Assembly (NCBI GenBank): GCA_020629875.1
Contig: JAHDCL010000023.1
Coordinates: forward strand, 1,409-35,399
Length of the DNA stretch: 33,991 nucleotides
Reading direction: 5' to 3'
Source of the DNA: Hellea sp.
Lineage (GTDB): Bacteria; Pseudomonadota; Alphaproteobacteria; Caulobacterales; Maricaulaceae
Shown: piece by piece, positions 26,299 through 33,991 of the stretch
How the letters are laid out: every line of letters begins with the position of its first letter
How positions within the stretch are numbered: the stretch's first letter is position 1
Notes under the pieces: generated by a model
Told to the model about the DNA's origin: nothing
What the model saw: the letters and a program-made list of their open reading frames with translations, nothing else
Databases searched by the model: none
Position numbers and translations under genes: made by a program

Positions 26299-26667
26299 CT
26301 ATGCGGCTTCTACGGCCAATGCCAATTGAATTTGAATCGTGCCCGCCACAAGCCGGGTCGGATATGTTCGAACGCGCTCATCGTCTTCACCGATGGATTC
26401 TCCCGTTTCTAACGAAAAAGTCTCATTGTGAACGGGGCACGTCACTAATTTTCCATGTACAATTCCCTGAGAGAGAGGACAGATTTCGGGGCGCATGGAA
26501 AATTTGCGAGTTTTAAAAGAACACTCATCGTCAAGTGCAAAAATTTCGCCGTCCGTCGTCTTGAATAAAGCAATTACTGTTTGCGGCGTACGCAACACGC
26601 GAGAGCCCTGAAAAGGAATATCTTCAGGGGCGCAAACATCAAACCAGTTTAGTGCGGTTTTACTCAT
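26299..26667 (-). CDS. nirD: Nitrite reductase small subunit NirD (Rieske-like, first ligand motif altered)
   Basis: This 122-residue Rieske-like small subunit of NADH-dependent assimilatory nitrite reductase works with NirB. The second cluster motif CPVH (Cys77-His80) with flanking GIVHGKLVTCPVHNETF and SLETGES is intact. The first motif, normally CPH followed by LSxG, is not. Here the sequence reads ECSFKTRKFSMRPEICPLSQG (residues 48-68), with no Cys-x-His and several extra residues. A working Rieske cluster is therefore doubtful; E. coli NirD also lacks one, so the subunit can still be structural. The ATG overlaps the nirB TGA by four bases (ATGA), and nasA follows after 5 bases. Confidence 0.92.
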   Translation of the reverse strand: MSKTALNWFDVCAPEDIPFQGSRVLRTPQTVIALFKTTDGEIFALDDECSFKTRKFSMRPEICPLSQGIVHGKLVTCPVHNETFSLETGESIGEDDERVRTYPTRLVAGTIQIQLALAVEAA

Positions 26668-29126
26668 TCTGCTGGCTCCAGCACTTCGGCCTTAGGCTGC
26701 ACGATTTCAATCGGCGTGAAATGATGCGCTTCTTTTCCTTCAACGCGCTCTTTCCAAGGGTCGACCTGATAGAATTTTTGAGAAAAATGAAAACTCTCTG
26801 CATAAGCCTTGCGCTGGATATCATCGAGCATCGTCTCGCGAATATAATCCAATCCGACCTTATCAACCCATTTATAAATGCGGTCCAGATAATGACCCTG
26901 CTCCCGATACATTTGTGTGAGCGCGGCGACATGTTCCATGACCTCATCTTCGGTCTCAAGCGTGTAAAGCTTTTCTGTGCCTTTAATGTGAAGTCCCGCA
27001 GCACCCGCAAAATGGAGCTCATAGCCACTATCCACACAGACAACACCAATGTCTTTACAGGTCGCTTCGGCACAATTTCGTGGGCAACCAGACACGGCAA
27101 GCTTTAATTTATGAGGGGCCCATGCTCCCCACAACATTTTCTCGAGTTTGATGCCTAGCCCTGTGCTGTCTTGTGTTCCAAAGCGGCACCAATCTGTTCC
27201 AACGCAGGTTTTGACCGTGCGTAACCCCTTTGCGTAGGCGTGGCCCGAAACCATGCCAGCATCATTCAGATCTGACCAAACACGTGGAAGATCTTCCTTT
27301 TTGACCCCTAAGAGATCAATTCGCTGACCACCGGTATATTTAACGGTTGGGATATCAAATTTATCAACAACATCTGCAATCGCGCGAAGCTCTCTTGAAG
27401 AGGTCACCCCTCCCCAAACGCGAGGCACAACGGAATATGTCCCGTCCTTTTGAATATTTGCGTGAACGCGCTCATTGATAAACCGTGAATATCCATCATC
27501 GACATATTCATCAGGCCATGCACAAACTAGGTAATAGTTGATGGCTGGTCGACACTTCGCGCAGCCACCCGGCGTTTCCCATTCGAGCTCTTGAAATACG
27601 GCTGGAATAGATTTGAGATCTTTAGATAGGATTAGGCGCCTGACTTCGTCATGGCCTTTATCTGTACAGCCGCAGACCGGTTTTATGGCATTAGGTTTAA
27701 AGTCATCACCCAGTTGAATGGCGAGGAGTTTTTCAACGAGGCCTGTGCAAGTTCCACAAGAGGCAGAGGCTTTAGTATGGGCGCGAACATCGTCTAAGTT
27801 AGACAGATTCTTTTCATCAATCGCATTGATAATATCGCATTTTGACACGCCGTTACACCCGCAGATCTCTGTGTCATCTGGCAATGCTGCAACGGCCTGT
27901 AAGGGGTCCACAGCCGCCCCTCCCTGATAAGCGGGTCCAAAGATAAGCGTTTCGCGCATATCAGTAATATCGGTTCTATCCTTGATGTGCTGGAAAAACC
28001 AAGGACCATCCTCGGTGTCGCCATAAAGCACGACGCCGATGATAACATTATCCTTTAATACCAAGCGTTTATAAATGCCTTGCGTAGCATCGCGCAGAAT
28101 GATGTCTTCCCGGTCTTCGCCTTCCGCAAAGTCTCCCGCGGAATAAAGATTTACGCCCGTTACTTTTAACTTCGTCGCTGTCTCTGGGTGGATGAATCCT
28201 TCTGTGTCATGCTGTGCCAGCTCTTTGCCAACAATTTTAGCTTGGTCGTAAAGAGGTGCGACGAGGCCGTAACAATTACTCTCAAACTCGATACATTCTC
28301 CAACCGCATATATGTCAGGGTCTGACGTCTGCATTTTTGCGTCGACCAGGATGCCGCGATTCACCTCAAGACCGCTTTCTTCTGCCAGCGATTTATTCGG
28401 GCGGATACCCACGGCCATGATGACGATATCAGCCTCAAGCTCAGTGCCGTCTTCGAGCCTCACCCCTTCAACTTTTTTATCGCCCAATATTTCCTTAGAG
28501 TTTGCTTTGGTGATAATTTTTAATCCGCGCTCTGTCAGTGTTTTCTCAAGCAAATACCCCGCGCTTTCATCTAGTTGACGCTCCATAAGTGTGGGCATCA
28601 AGTGCAAAACGGTAACTTCCATGCCTTGCATCTGCAGACCGGCGGCGGCTTCTAGACCCAAAAGTCCGCCGCCGATCACTACAGCCTTCCCCCCGGAACG
28701 GGCTGCTATCAACATGGCATCAACATCATCTAGATCTCGATAGGCCAGTACTCCTGGTAGGTTGTGACCCGGCAATGGAATAATAAAGGGGTTTGAGCCA
28801 GTCGCGAAAAGAAGTTTATCATATTGCGCGGTAATTCCGCCCTCGGAGGTTACCGTTTTGGCGTCTCTATCTATCTCTGTAACTTTGTGCCCTTTATAGA
28901 GCGTAATGCCATTCTCAATATACCAACCGTCACCATGAATAATAATATCTTCGAATGTGCTCTCTCCCGACAAGACCGGTGACAGCATGATGCGATTATA
29001 ATTTACTCTGGGTTCAGCGTTGAAAATCGTAATGTCATAAGCATCTGGAGCAAGCTCCAGCAATGTCTCAAGCGCTTTTCCTGGCGCCATGCCATTTCCA
29101 ATGACAACAAGTTTTTGTTTGTTCAT
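26664..29126 (-). CDS. nirB: NAD(P)H nitrite reductase large subunit NirB
   Basis: This 820-residue cytoplasmic siroheme enzyme reduces nitrite to ammonium with NAD(P)H. From the N-terminus it has an FAD/NAD(P) pyridine-nucleotide oxidoreductase half (VVIGNGMAPGKALE, VVIGGGLLGLEAAAGLQMQG, about 1-400). Next are BFD-like [2Fe-2S] regions (CGCNGVSKC, SCGTCTGLV, then CGCTD and GGCAKCRPA, about 417-525). The sulfite/nitrite reductase half follows. The siroheme-[4Fe-4S] cysteines are in TCVGTDWC (C-x5-C) and SGCPRNC (C-x3-C). The ATG lies 38 bases after the ATPase gene, with only a weak purine stretch upstream. It shares a 4-base overlap with nirD. CysG two genes further on makes its siroheme. Confidence 0.97.
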   Translation of the reverse strand: MNKQKLVVIGNGMAPGKALETLLELAPDAYDITIFNAEPRVNYNRIMLSPVLSGESTFEDIIIHGDGWYIENGITLYKGHKVTEIDRDAKTVTSEGGITAQYDKLLFATGSNPFIIPLPGHNLPGVLAYRDLDDVDAMLIAARSGGKAVVIGGGLLGLEAAAGLQMQGMEVTVLHLMPTLMERQLDESAGYLLEKTLTERGLKIITKANSKEILGDKKVEGVRLEDGTELEADIVIMAVGIRPNKSLAEESGLEVNRGILVDAKMQTSDPDIYAVGECIEFESNCYGLVAPLYDQAKIVGKELAQHDTEGFIHPETATKLKVTGVNLYSAGDFAEGEDREDIILRDATQGIYKRLVLKDNVIIGVVLYGDTEDGPWFFQHIKDRTDITDMRETLIFGPAYQGGAAVDPLQAVAALPDDTEICGCNGVSKCDIINAIDEKNLSNLDDVRAHTKASASCGTCTGLVEKLLAIQLGDDFKPNAIKPVCGCTDKGHDEVRRLILSKDLKSIPAVFQELEWETPGGCAKCRPAINYYLVCAWPDEYVDDGYSRFINERVHANIQKDGTYSVVPRVWGGVTSSRELRAIADVVDKFDIPTVKYTGGQRIDLLGVKKEDLPRVWSDLNDAGMVSGHAYAKGLRTVKTCVGTDWCRFGTQDSTGLGIKLEKMLWGAWAPHKLKLAVSGCPRNCAEATCKDIGVVCVDSGYELHFAGAAGLHIKGTEKLYTLETEDEVMEHVAALTQMYREQGHYLDRIYKWVDKVGLDYIRETMLDDIQRKAYAESFHFSQKFYQVDPWKERVEGKEAHHFTPIEIVQPKAEVLEPAE

Positions 29127-29164
29127 GATATTTCTCGCAAGGCGTCGTACATCTGCTTAAATCC

Positions 29165-30991
29165 TTAAGCCGACTTCTTATGAGGACCAGTTTCATACTC
29201 TTCTAGGAAGGTCAGAAGCTGCTCTCTATATTTGTAGTAATCAGGGTGATTGATAAGCTGCGCCCGGCTCCGCGGTCTGGGCAAATCAACTTCCATTATT
29301 TTACCGACACGCGCATGAGGTCCATTCGTCATCATGATAACACGATCCGCCAGCAGAATTGCTTCGTCCACATCATGGGTCACGCAAACGGCTGTCACAC
29401 GAGTACGCTGCCACACTTCCATCAAGACCTCTTGGAGTTCCCAACGTGTTAGACTGTCAAGCATTCCAAAGGGTTCATCCAAAAGTAAAAACTTCGGAGA
29501 AAGAGCAAAGGCTCGGGCAATACCCACGCGCTGTTGCATACCACTGGATAGATCTGAAGCTTTCTTTTGCATCGCATCCCCAAGGCCTACGCGGGCAAGA
29601 TAATATTCAATGATATCTTTGCGTTCAGCTTTAGAGGTATGCGGATAAACACGTTCTACACCTAGCGCGACATTTTCATAAGCGGTGAGCCATGGGAAAA
29701 GACTTGGAGCCTGGAAAACTACGCCGCGATCAGGGCCCGCATCGCTGATTTCGCGGCCATCCAGCACGATACCGCCATCACTAATGGGGTTAAGTCCCGC
29801 GCACATGGATAAAACCGTCGACTTACCACAACCCGAGTGACCAATGAGCGAGATAAACTCACCCTTCTTCAGATTCAGATTGAATTTATCCACCACTGTC
29901 AGAGGGCCTTTTGGCGTAGGATAAATTTTTGTCGTCTCAAAGAACTCGACATATTTGTCTAGTGCCGTGGTTTGAGCCGCAGACGCTTGCTTAATCGCAG
30001 TTGGTACCTCGGGATCAATTTTGGGGTCAATTGCAGGCGCGCCAGAGGCCAAAACAGGATCCGAGTCATTAGACGGAACTCCCATAACCTCAGCCGCCGT
30101 TAGTTCGCCAGCCGCAATTTTTGCGCCAATTTCCTTGGCCTCGGCGTGGCCAGATTTTAAGCCACCTTTAGTCGCCGTGAGCGGTACAACATTTGGCAGG
30201 CTGAAACCGTCATCTGTATCGGCCCCGCGTTCCATCCCGACATTCATCAGATACTCTGTGATTTCGGCCCGCAAACGAATAAACTCCTCGTTCGTATTAA
30301 GCTCCGTCCGGCTACGAGGACGCGGAATATTAACTTTATAATGCGGCCCTAGCGTTGCATTTGGGCCCGGCGTAAGGGGAATAATTCGGTCTGCCATATA
30401 GATGGCCTCGTCCACGTCATTGGTAATCAAGATAACAGTCTGTTTTTCCTGCCCCCAAATTTTCAAGATCTCATCTTGAAGGTTAGACCGCGTTAGAGCG
30501 TCTAAGGCTGAAAGCGGTTCATCAAGCAATAGCAGATCGGGCTTCATGGAAAGCGCGCGCGCCACATTCACTCGTTGACGCATACCGCCTGACAACTCAG
30601 CGGGACGGCGAATTTTAGCATGATCAAGACCCACCATTTTTACATAGTGATCTACAATCTCTTTTCGTTCAGCTTTGCTTTTGTCCGTATAAACCTGATT
30701 AACAGACATGGCGACATTATCATCGACCGTGCCCCAAGGCATGAGGGAGTAGCTTTGAAAGACAAGTCCGCGTTCCGTGGAACAACCTTTAATCTTCTCG
30801 CCTTTAAAATATAACTCCCCTTCAGTGGCATCTAATAAGCCAGCTATAAGCTGAATAAGAGTTGTTTTACCTGATCCTGAGAAACCCAGGATTGCCACAA
30901 ACTCTCCTTTTTCCATCTCAAAATTTATGTTTTCGAGGATTGTCTCATCGCCATATGACTTGGACACATTTTTGAGTTCAAGAATAGACAT
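29165..30991 (-). CDS. nrtCD: Nitrate ABC transporter, fused double ATPase (NrtC-NrtD-like)
   Basis: This 608-residue protein carries two complete ABC ATPase domains that energise nitrate import with NrtB. Domain 1 (about 1-250) has Walker [10 protein letters not shown] (36-44), signature LSGGMRQR (133-140) and Walker B LLLLDEP (153-159). Its H-loop position reads ITNDVDEA, with Asn191 in place of His. An Ala/Pro-rich linker (about 255-340) joins domain 2. That domain has GHSGCGKST (384-392), LSSGMQQR (481-488), FLLLDEP (501-507) and a normal H-loop His539 in VTHDVDEA. No NrtA-like domain is fused, unlike cyanobacterial NrtC. The ATG has AGGAAAGGAA upstream and lies 23 bases after nrtB. The symbol reflects the fusion, not a standard name. 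Confidence 0.93.
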   Translation of the reverse strand: MSILELKNVSKSYGDETILENINFEMEKGEFVAILGFSGSGKTTLIQLIAGLLDATEGELYFKGEKIKGCSTERGLVFQSYSLMPWGTVDDNVAMSVNQVYTDKSKAERKEIVDHYVKMVGLDHAKIRRPAELSGGMRQRVNVARALSMKPDLLLLDEPLSALDALTRSNLQDEILKIWGQEKQTVILITNDVDEAIYMADRIIPLTPGPNATLGPHYKVNIPRPRSRTELNTNEEFIRLRAEITEYLMNVGMERGADTDDGFSLPNVVPLTATKGGLKSGHAEAKEIGAKIAAGELTAAEVMGVPSNDSDPVLASGAPAIDPKIDPEVPTAIKQASAAQTTALDKYVEFFETTKIYPTPKGPLTVVDKFNLNLKKGEFISLIGHSGCGKSTVLSMCAGLNPISDGGIVLDGREISDAGPDRGVVFQAPSLFPWLTAYENVALGVERVYPHTSKAERKDIIEYYLARVGLGDAMQKKASDLSSGMQQRVGIARAFALSPKFLLLDEPFGMLDSLTRWELQEVLMEVWQRTRVTAVCVTHDVDEAILLADRVIMMTNGPHARVGKIMEVDLPRPRSRAQLINHPDYYKYREQLLTFLEEYETGPHKKSA

Positions 30992-31014
30992 AATTCTTTC
31001 CTTTCCTGCCTCGC

Positions 31015-32178
31015 CTAGCGCTTATCTGAGAAAGTAAATGTGGCCTGAAGTGTGTACATCATACGGTCCAGAAGGAAGCCAATTACACCAATCACCAAGA
31101 CAGCTGCGATGATACGAGCAAGTGATGTAGGACCATTATTGTTATACTCCTCCCAAACGAACTGACCTAGGCCTGGGCTTTGCGACATAATTTCAGCAGC
31201 AATGAGAACCATCCAGCCAACACCAAGAGAGAGACGAAGTCCTGTAAAGATCAGCGGTAATGACGACGGAAGAACAATTTTAGTAATACGTTCTACGGGG
31301 CTAAGCTTTAGAACCTTAGACACATTCATCAGGTCTTTATCAATTGATGACACACCATGCGCTGTGTTTAGGAGTGTTGCCCAAAGGGAACATAAAGTCA
31401 CAACAAGGGCCGACGTTACCATGGCAGCTGAAAACCCTTTACTGGTTAGCCATTCCCCTGTGATTCCAAAGAAATCGCCGCCCGGTTCATTAAGGCCATT
31501 ATAGGTCCCCGAGGCAATCAACGCGACAATCGGAAGCCATGCCAGCGGCGAGACAGGCTTAAATATTTGTATAAGTGGGTTCATGGCAGCGTTAAATGTG
31601 CTCGACATTCCGCACATAATGCCAATTGGCACTGCAACCACCGTCGCAATAAAGAAGCCTAGAAACACCGTTCTGATTGAGAGAAAAATTTGCTCAATAA
31701 AGGTCACCTTACCTGTAAACTTTATTGGATCTTCGCCTTTGGCTTTTAATTCCTCATTCAATGAAGCGACTTCTTGATAAAAGGCCGCCTTCTCGACCTG
31801 TGTGGCCTTATGGTCAGCCCATAGATCGCCAAATTGTGAGAAAACAACACCTGGCTGAGGTATGGACCCCAAGGACGTTTTTACATTCGGTGCAAGAACG
31901 TGCCAAAGCGCCAAAAATATGAATATTGAAAGAAGGGGAACCAGGAGGATTTTCCACAGCTCCTTATATTGTGCCTTCGGATCTTCTCCGTAAGCGAGGC
32001 GAATGAAAGGATTGATAAATCCTAGACCTAAAACATCTAGACCGTTCATGATCTTTTGCGCCATAGGACTGGCGGCTTTTACAACCCGCTTCTCCGGCTC
32101 AACATTCGCCGCCGGGGACAATTCCACGACGTCGCCTTTTTCTAGGCTTATCGGTTCAGCTATCGCAGCATTTGACAT
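31015..32178 (-). CDS. nrtB: Nitrate ABC transporter permease NrtB
   Basis: This is the inner-membrane permease of the nitrate importer, about 387 residues, in the SsuC/TauC/NrtB class. A first membrane helix (about 80-100) precedes a periplasmic stretch containing [22 protein letters not shown]-type permease domain with five helices follows, carrying the coupling loop [20 protein letters not shown] and [20 protein letters not shown]. The C-terminus reads [16 protein letters not shown] choose the ATG at 32178, with AAGGA upstream, over a TTG two codons earlier. The permease probably works as a homodimer with the fused ATPase. An intercistronic hairpin upstream (32210-32248) likely lowers its expression relative to nrtA. 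Confidence 0.94.
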   Translation of the reverse strand: MSNAAIAEPISLEKGDVVELSPAANVEPEKRVVKAASPMAQKIMNGLDVLGLGFINPFIRLAYGEDPKAQYKELWKILLVPLLSIFIFLALWHVLAPNVKTSLGSIPQPGVVFSQFGDLWADHKATQVEKAAFYQEVASLNEELKAKGEDPIKFTGKVTFIEQIFLSIRTVFLGFFIATVVAVPIGIMCGMSSTFNAAMNPLIQIFKPVSPLAWLPIVALIASGTYNGLNEPGGDFFGITGEWLTSKGFSAAMVTSALVVTLCSLWATLLNTAHGVSSIDKDLMNVSKVLKLSPVERITKIVLPSSLPLIFTGLRLSLGVGWMVLIAAEIMSQSPGLGQFVWEEYNNNGPTSLARIIAAVLVIGVIGFLLDRMMYTLQATFTFSDKR

Positions 32179-32209
32179 TTTCAATCCTTACAATTTTAAA
32201 ATTCTAATT

Positions 32210-32248
32210 TGGGCGTTGTGCATAATTCCGTTTTAAGACCAACGCCCA
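32210..32248 (-). terminator. Intercistronic hairpin between nrtA and nrtB
   Basis: A perfect 9-bp inverted repeat (TGGGCGTTG / CAACGCCCA) with a 21-base loop lies in the 103-base gap between nrtA and nrtB. AT-rich sequence without a long T-run follows on the minus strand. It may stabilise the nrtA message or attenuate transcription, a usual way to make more binding protein than permease. A perfect AT palindrome (AATTTTAAAATT) follows at 32192-32203. Confidence 0.65.
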
Positions 32249-32281
32249 GCAGAAGGAGAATAACCCCCTCAAATCATTCGA

Positions 32282-33730
32282 TTATTTAGCAACAGATCCA
32301 TCATCTAGGACTTTTTCGCCGTCCTTAAGACCAATGGGGAACTTTGCGAGATAGGCGTTTGGCGACCGCCCATCATAGGTAATTCCGTCGATGAATTGAG
32401 TTTGCGGCGGCTTGTAACCATCTGACCCAAATGGAAAGTCCGAGGCTTTCGCTTTGCCTTCGTCAACGAGCATGCGAGCTGCCTTTTCATAGATGTCAGG
32501 ACGATAAACTTTTTTGGCAATATCCTTATACCATCCGTCAGGCTTGGACTCAGGAATTTGGCCCCAACGGCGCATTTGAGTTAAGTACCAAATCGCATCT
32601 GAATAGAAGGGATAGGTCGCATTTTTACGGAAGAAGATATTGAAATCTTCGGCAGGGCGAATATCGCCTGGCTCATATTCAAATGTTCCTGTCATAGAGG
32701 CAGCGAGAACTTCTTTTGGCGCGCCAACATATTCAGAGCGCGAGAGAATCTCGACAGCTTCCTCACGGTTTGCGTTGTTATTTTCATCCAGCCAAATCGC
32801 TGCACGAATGAGAGCTTTGACAACGGCTAAGTGCGTATTCGGATTTTCCTCGGCCCATTTCGATGAGACACCAAAAACTTTTTCGGGGTTATCTTTCCAG
32901 ATTTCATCATCCGTAATAACGGCAACACCGATACCCTTTTGAACCGCTTGTTGGTTCCAGGGCTCACCCACACAATAACCGTAAATCGAACCATTATCGA
33001 GCGTAGACGGCATAAGCGGCGGTGGCGTGACAGATAGGAAAGCATCCGCTTGGAACTGACCCGTAATATCTTTTGTACCGTAATACCCAGGGTGAACGTC
33101 CCCAGCAGCAAGCCAGTAGCGGAGTTCGTAGTTATGCGTCGAGACAGGGAAAACCATGCCCATTTTAAACTGCTTTCCTTTAGCATTATAACTATCAACA
33201 ACTGGTTTTAAGTAATCTGCTTTAATCGGGTGAACGGGTTTGCCATCAGCTTGCTTTGGAATATTTGGCTTCATCTCTTCCCAAACTTCGTTGGAAACTG
33301 TGATTCCGTTACCATTCAAATCCATGGAGAAGGCCGTAATAACATCGGCCTTTGTCCCGATACCCACTGTCGCGCCCAATGGCTGACCTGCAAGCATATG
33401 TGCTCCGTCAAGCGTTCCGTCGATAACGTTATCAAGAAGAATTTTCCAGTTGGCCTGCGCCTCGATTGTTACGAAGAGGCCTTCATCTTTAAAATAGCCT
33501 TTTTCATAAGCAATGGCGAGCGGCGCCATGTCTGTTAGCTTAATGAAGCCAAACTTAAGCTGGCGCTTTTCTAGATCCAAAGAGGGTGCCGATGTTGATA
33601 CGACTTCTGTCGGCGTCTCAGTCTTTACGTCCGCCGTGGTAGAAGGCCCCCCGCATGCAGAAAGCGCGAAGGATAAGGCGACCGCTCCCGAAATTTTAAG
33701 GCTGCGGAAATTTGGAATGGCAAGCTGCAT
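32282..33730 (-). CDS. nrtA: Nitrate ABC transporter substrate-binding lipoprotein NrtA
   Basis: This periplasmic, lipid-anchored nitrate-binding protein has about 482 residues. The ATG at 33730 has AAGGAG upstream and starts a signal peptide with lipobox LSAC ([17 protein letters not shown]... ending ALSAC-GG), so I reject an in-frame codon at 33808. After a Thr/Ser/Pro-rich tether the NrtA/CmpA fold shows [52 protein letters not shown] and [13 protein letters not shown]. It is the first gene of the nitrate operon. Its leader carries a candidate sigma-54 promoter and ANTAR-type hairpins. It is the exported paralogue of the sensor NasS. Confidence 0.95.
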   Translation of the reverse strand: MQLAIPNFRSLKISGAVALSFALSACGGPSTTADVKTETPTEVVSTSAPSLDLEKRQLKFGFIKLTDMAPLAIAYEKGYFKDEGLFVTIEAQANWKILLDNVIDGTLDGAHMLAGQPLGATVGIGTKADVITAFSMDLNGNGITVSNEVWEEMKPNIPKQADGKPVHPIKADYLKPVVDSYNAKGKQFKMGMVFPVSTHNYELRYWLAAGDVHPGYYGTKDITGQFQADAFLSVTPPPLMPSTLDNGSIYGYCVGEPWNQQAVQKGIGVAVITDDEIWKDNPEKVFGVSSKWAEENPNTHLAVVKALIRAAIWLDENNNANREEAVEILSRSEYVGAPKEVLAASMTGTFEYEPGDIRPAEDFNIFFRKNATYPFYSDAIWYLTQMRRWGQIPESKPDGWYKDIAKKVYRPDIYEKAARMLVDEGKAKASDFPFGSDGYKPPQTQFIDGITYDGRSPNAYLAKFPIGLKDGEKVLDDGSVAK

Positions 33731-33732
33731 AG

Positions 33733-33747
33733 CTTTCTCCTTGAAAG
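33733..33747 (-). promoter_or_regulatory. nrtA ribosome site in a hairpin loop
   Basis: On the minus strand CUUUC-AAGGA-GAAAG is a perfect 5-bp hairpin showing the AAGGA ribosome site in its loop, ending 3 bases before the start codon. It could tune nrtA translation, but it is short and AU-rich. Confidence 0.4.
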
Positions 33748-33791
33748 AAATGTCAATAATTAAGAATTTGGGAGAATGTCGTTGGCTGAAG

Positions 33792-33834
33792 CGAAACCCC
33801 AGTATCATCGACGCAGGACACCATCATTGGCATC
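33792..33834 (-). ncRNA. Tandem ANTAR/NasT-target hairpins in the nrtA leader
   Basis: On the minus strand P1 is GAUGCC-AAUGAU-GGUGUC (33817-33834), six pairs with two wobbles and a hexaloop with A1 and G4. After a 6-base linker, P2 is CGAUGAU-ACUGGG-GUUUCG (33792-33810), with one bulged U and a hexaloop that also has A1 and G4. P2 is weaker. Its 3' arm could instead join CUGGGG-UUUCG-CUUCAG (33786-33802), a mutually exclusive fold. This is the expected target of NasT for the nitrate operon. Confidence 0.65.
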
Positions 33835-33909
33835 AAAGCTCGAAAAGCATCTTCGGCGTATTGTGTTGACACTTACTTAGCAACACTCTGTTAAGAACTT
33901 GTGGGAGAA

Positions 33910-33926
33910 TGCAATCAAGAGTCCAA
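33910..33926 (-). promoter_or_regulatory. Candidate sigma-54 promoter of the nitrate operon
   Basis: The minus strand reads TTGGACTCTTGATTGCA, with GG and GC ten bases apart and TTGCA at the -12 element, as in sigma-54 promoters. Transcription would start near 33899, giving a leader of about 170 bases that contains the ANTAR-type hairpins. I could not recognise NtrC sites upstream. The window ends at 33991. Confidence 0.45.
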
Positions 33927-33991
33927 TTATTAGTCACTTCAAGCCATCAGCGCACAAGATTAGACATGCGTACTTGCCTATTGAGCTCTAA

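Noticed and set aside
26460-26530. A frameshift as the cause of the odd NirD first motif
   Set aside because: The reading frame is open and family-like on both sides, and no single indel visible by eye restores a CPH motif.

Overview
The window looks like chromosome of a mid-to-low-GC alphaproteobacterium, probably of the Caulobacterales/Maricaulales (Hyphomonadaceae-like) kind. This is inferred from the CpaF-type Tad genes, a TonB receptor with a SapC protein and a flavin halogenase, an alphaproteobacterial-style CysG and a NasT/NasS pair. It was not tested against a database. No CRISPR array, insertion sequence, tRNA or rRNA was recognised.

Layout. (1) 1-4595, plus strand: the tail of a Tad/Flp pilus cluster: cpaF/tadA (cut by the left edge), tadB, tadC, tadD and a short prepilin peptidase. 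(2) 4596-5247: mostly non-coding, with a six-fold ATG repeat and one doubtful small reading frame. (3) 5248-18605: a galactose/alpha-galactoside locus. On the minus strand, in transcription order, are a DeoR-type regulator, a TonB-dependent receptor, a flavin-dependent halogenase, a SapC protein, a GH36 alpha-galactosidase and an SGLT-type sodium/sugar symporter. Divergent from these, on the plus strand, are galT-galK-galE with one-base stop/start overlaps. A repeated TGTTCGTTTT sequence in the divergent promoter is the likely operator. (4) 18743-33991, minus strand: a full assimilatory nitrate system. It reads nrtA-nrtB-nrtCD (fused double ATPase)-nirB-nirD-nasA-cysG-porin, followed by the separate regulatory pair nasT-nasS.

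How it works together. Galactosides would cross the outer membrane by the TonB receptor and the inner membrane by the symporter, be cut by the GH36 enzyme, and feed the Leloir pathway (GalK, GalT, GalE). The halogenase and SapC have no obvious place in that pathway and are the main puzzle of the sugar locus. Nitrate would enter through the porin, be captured by the NrtA lipoprotein, be imported by NrtB/NrtCD, and be reduced by NasA and then NirBD. CysG supplies siroheme for NirB. NasS (cytoplasmic nitrate sensor) and NasT (ANTAR RNA-binding protein) would control expression.

Most interesting structure. By hand-folding I find tandem RNA hairpins with six-base loops carrying A at position 1 and G at position 4, the signature of ANTAR-protein targets, in two places: the nrtA leader (33792-33834) and the leader of the porin gene (22064-22105). 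The porin copy has no visible U-tract terminator. Its inter-hairpin linker is perfectly complementary over 7 bases to a segment overlapping the porin Shine-Dalgarno site, which suggests control of translation rather than termination. Other oddities are a NirD whose first Rieske ligand motif is broken, an Asn in place of the H-loop His in one half of the fused ATPase, a GalT without the usual metal ligands, and a halogenase with altered signature residues.
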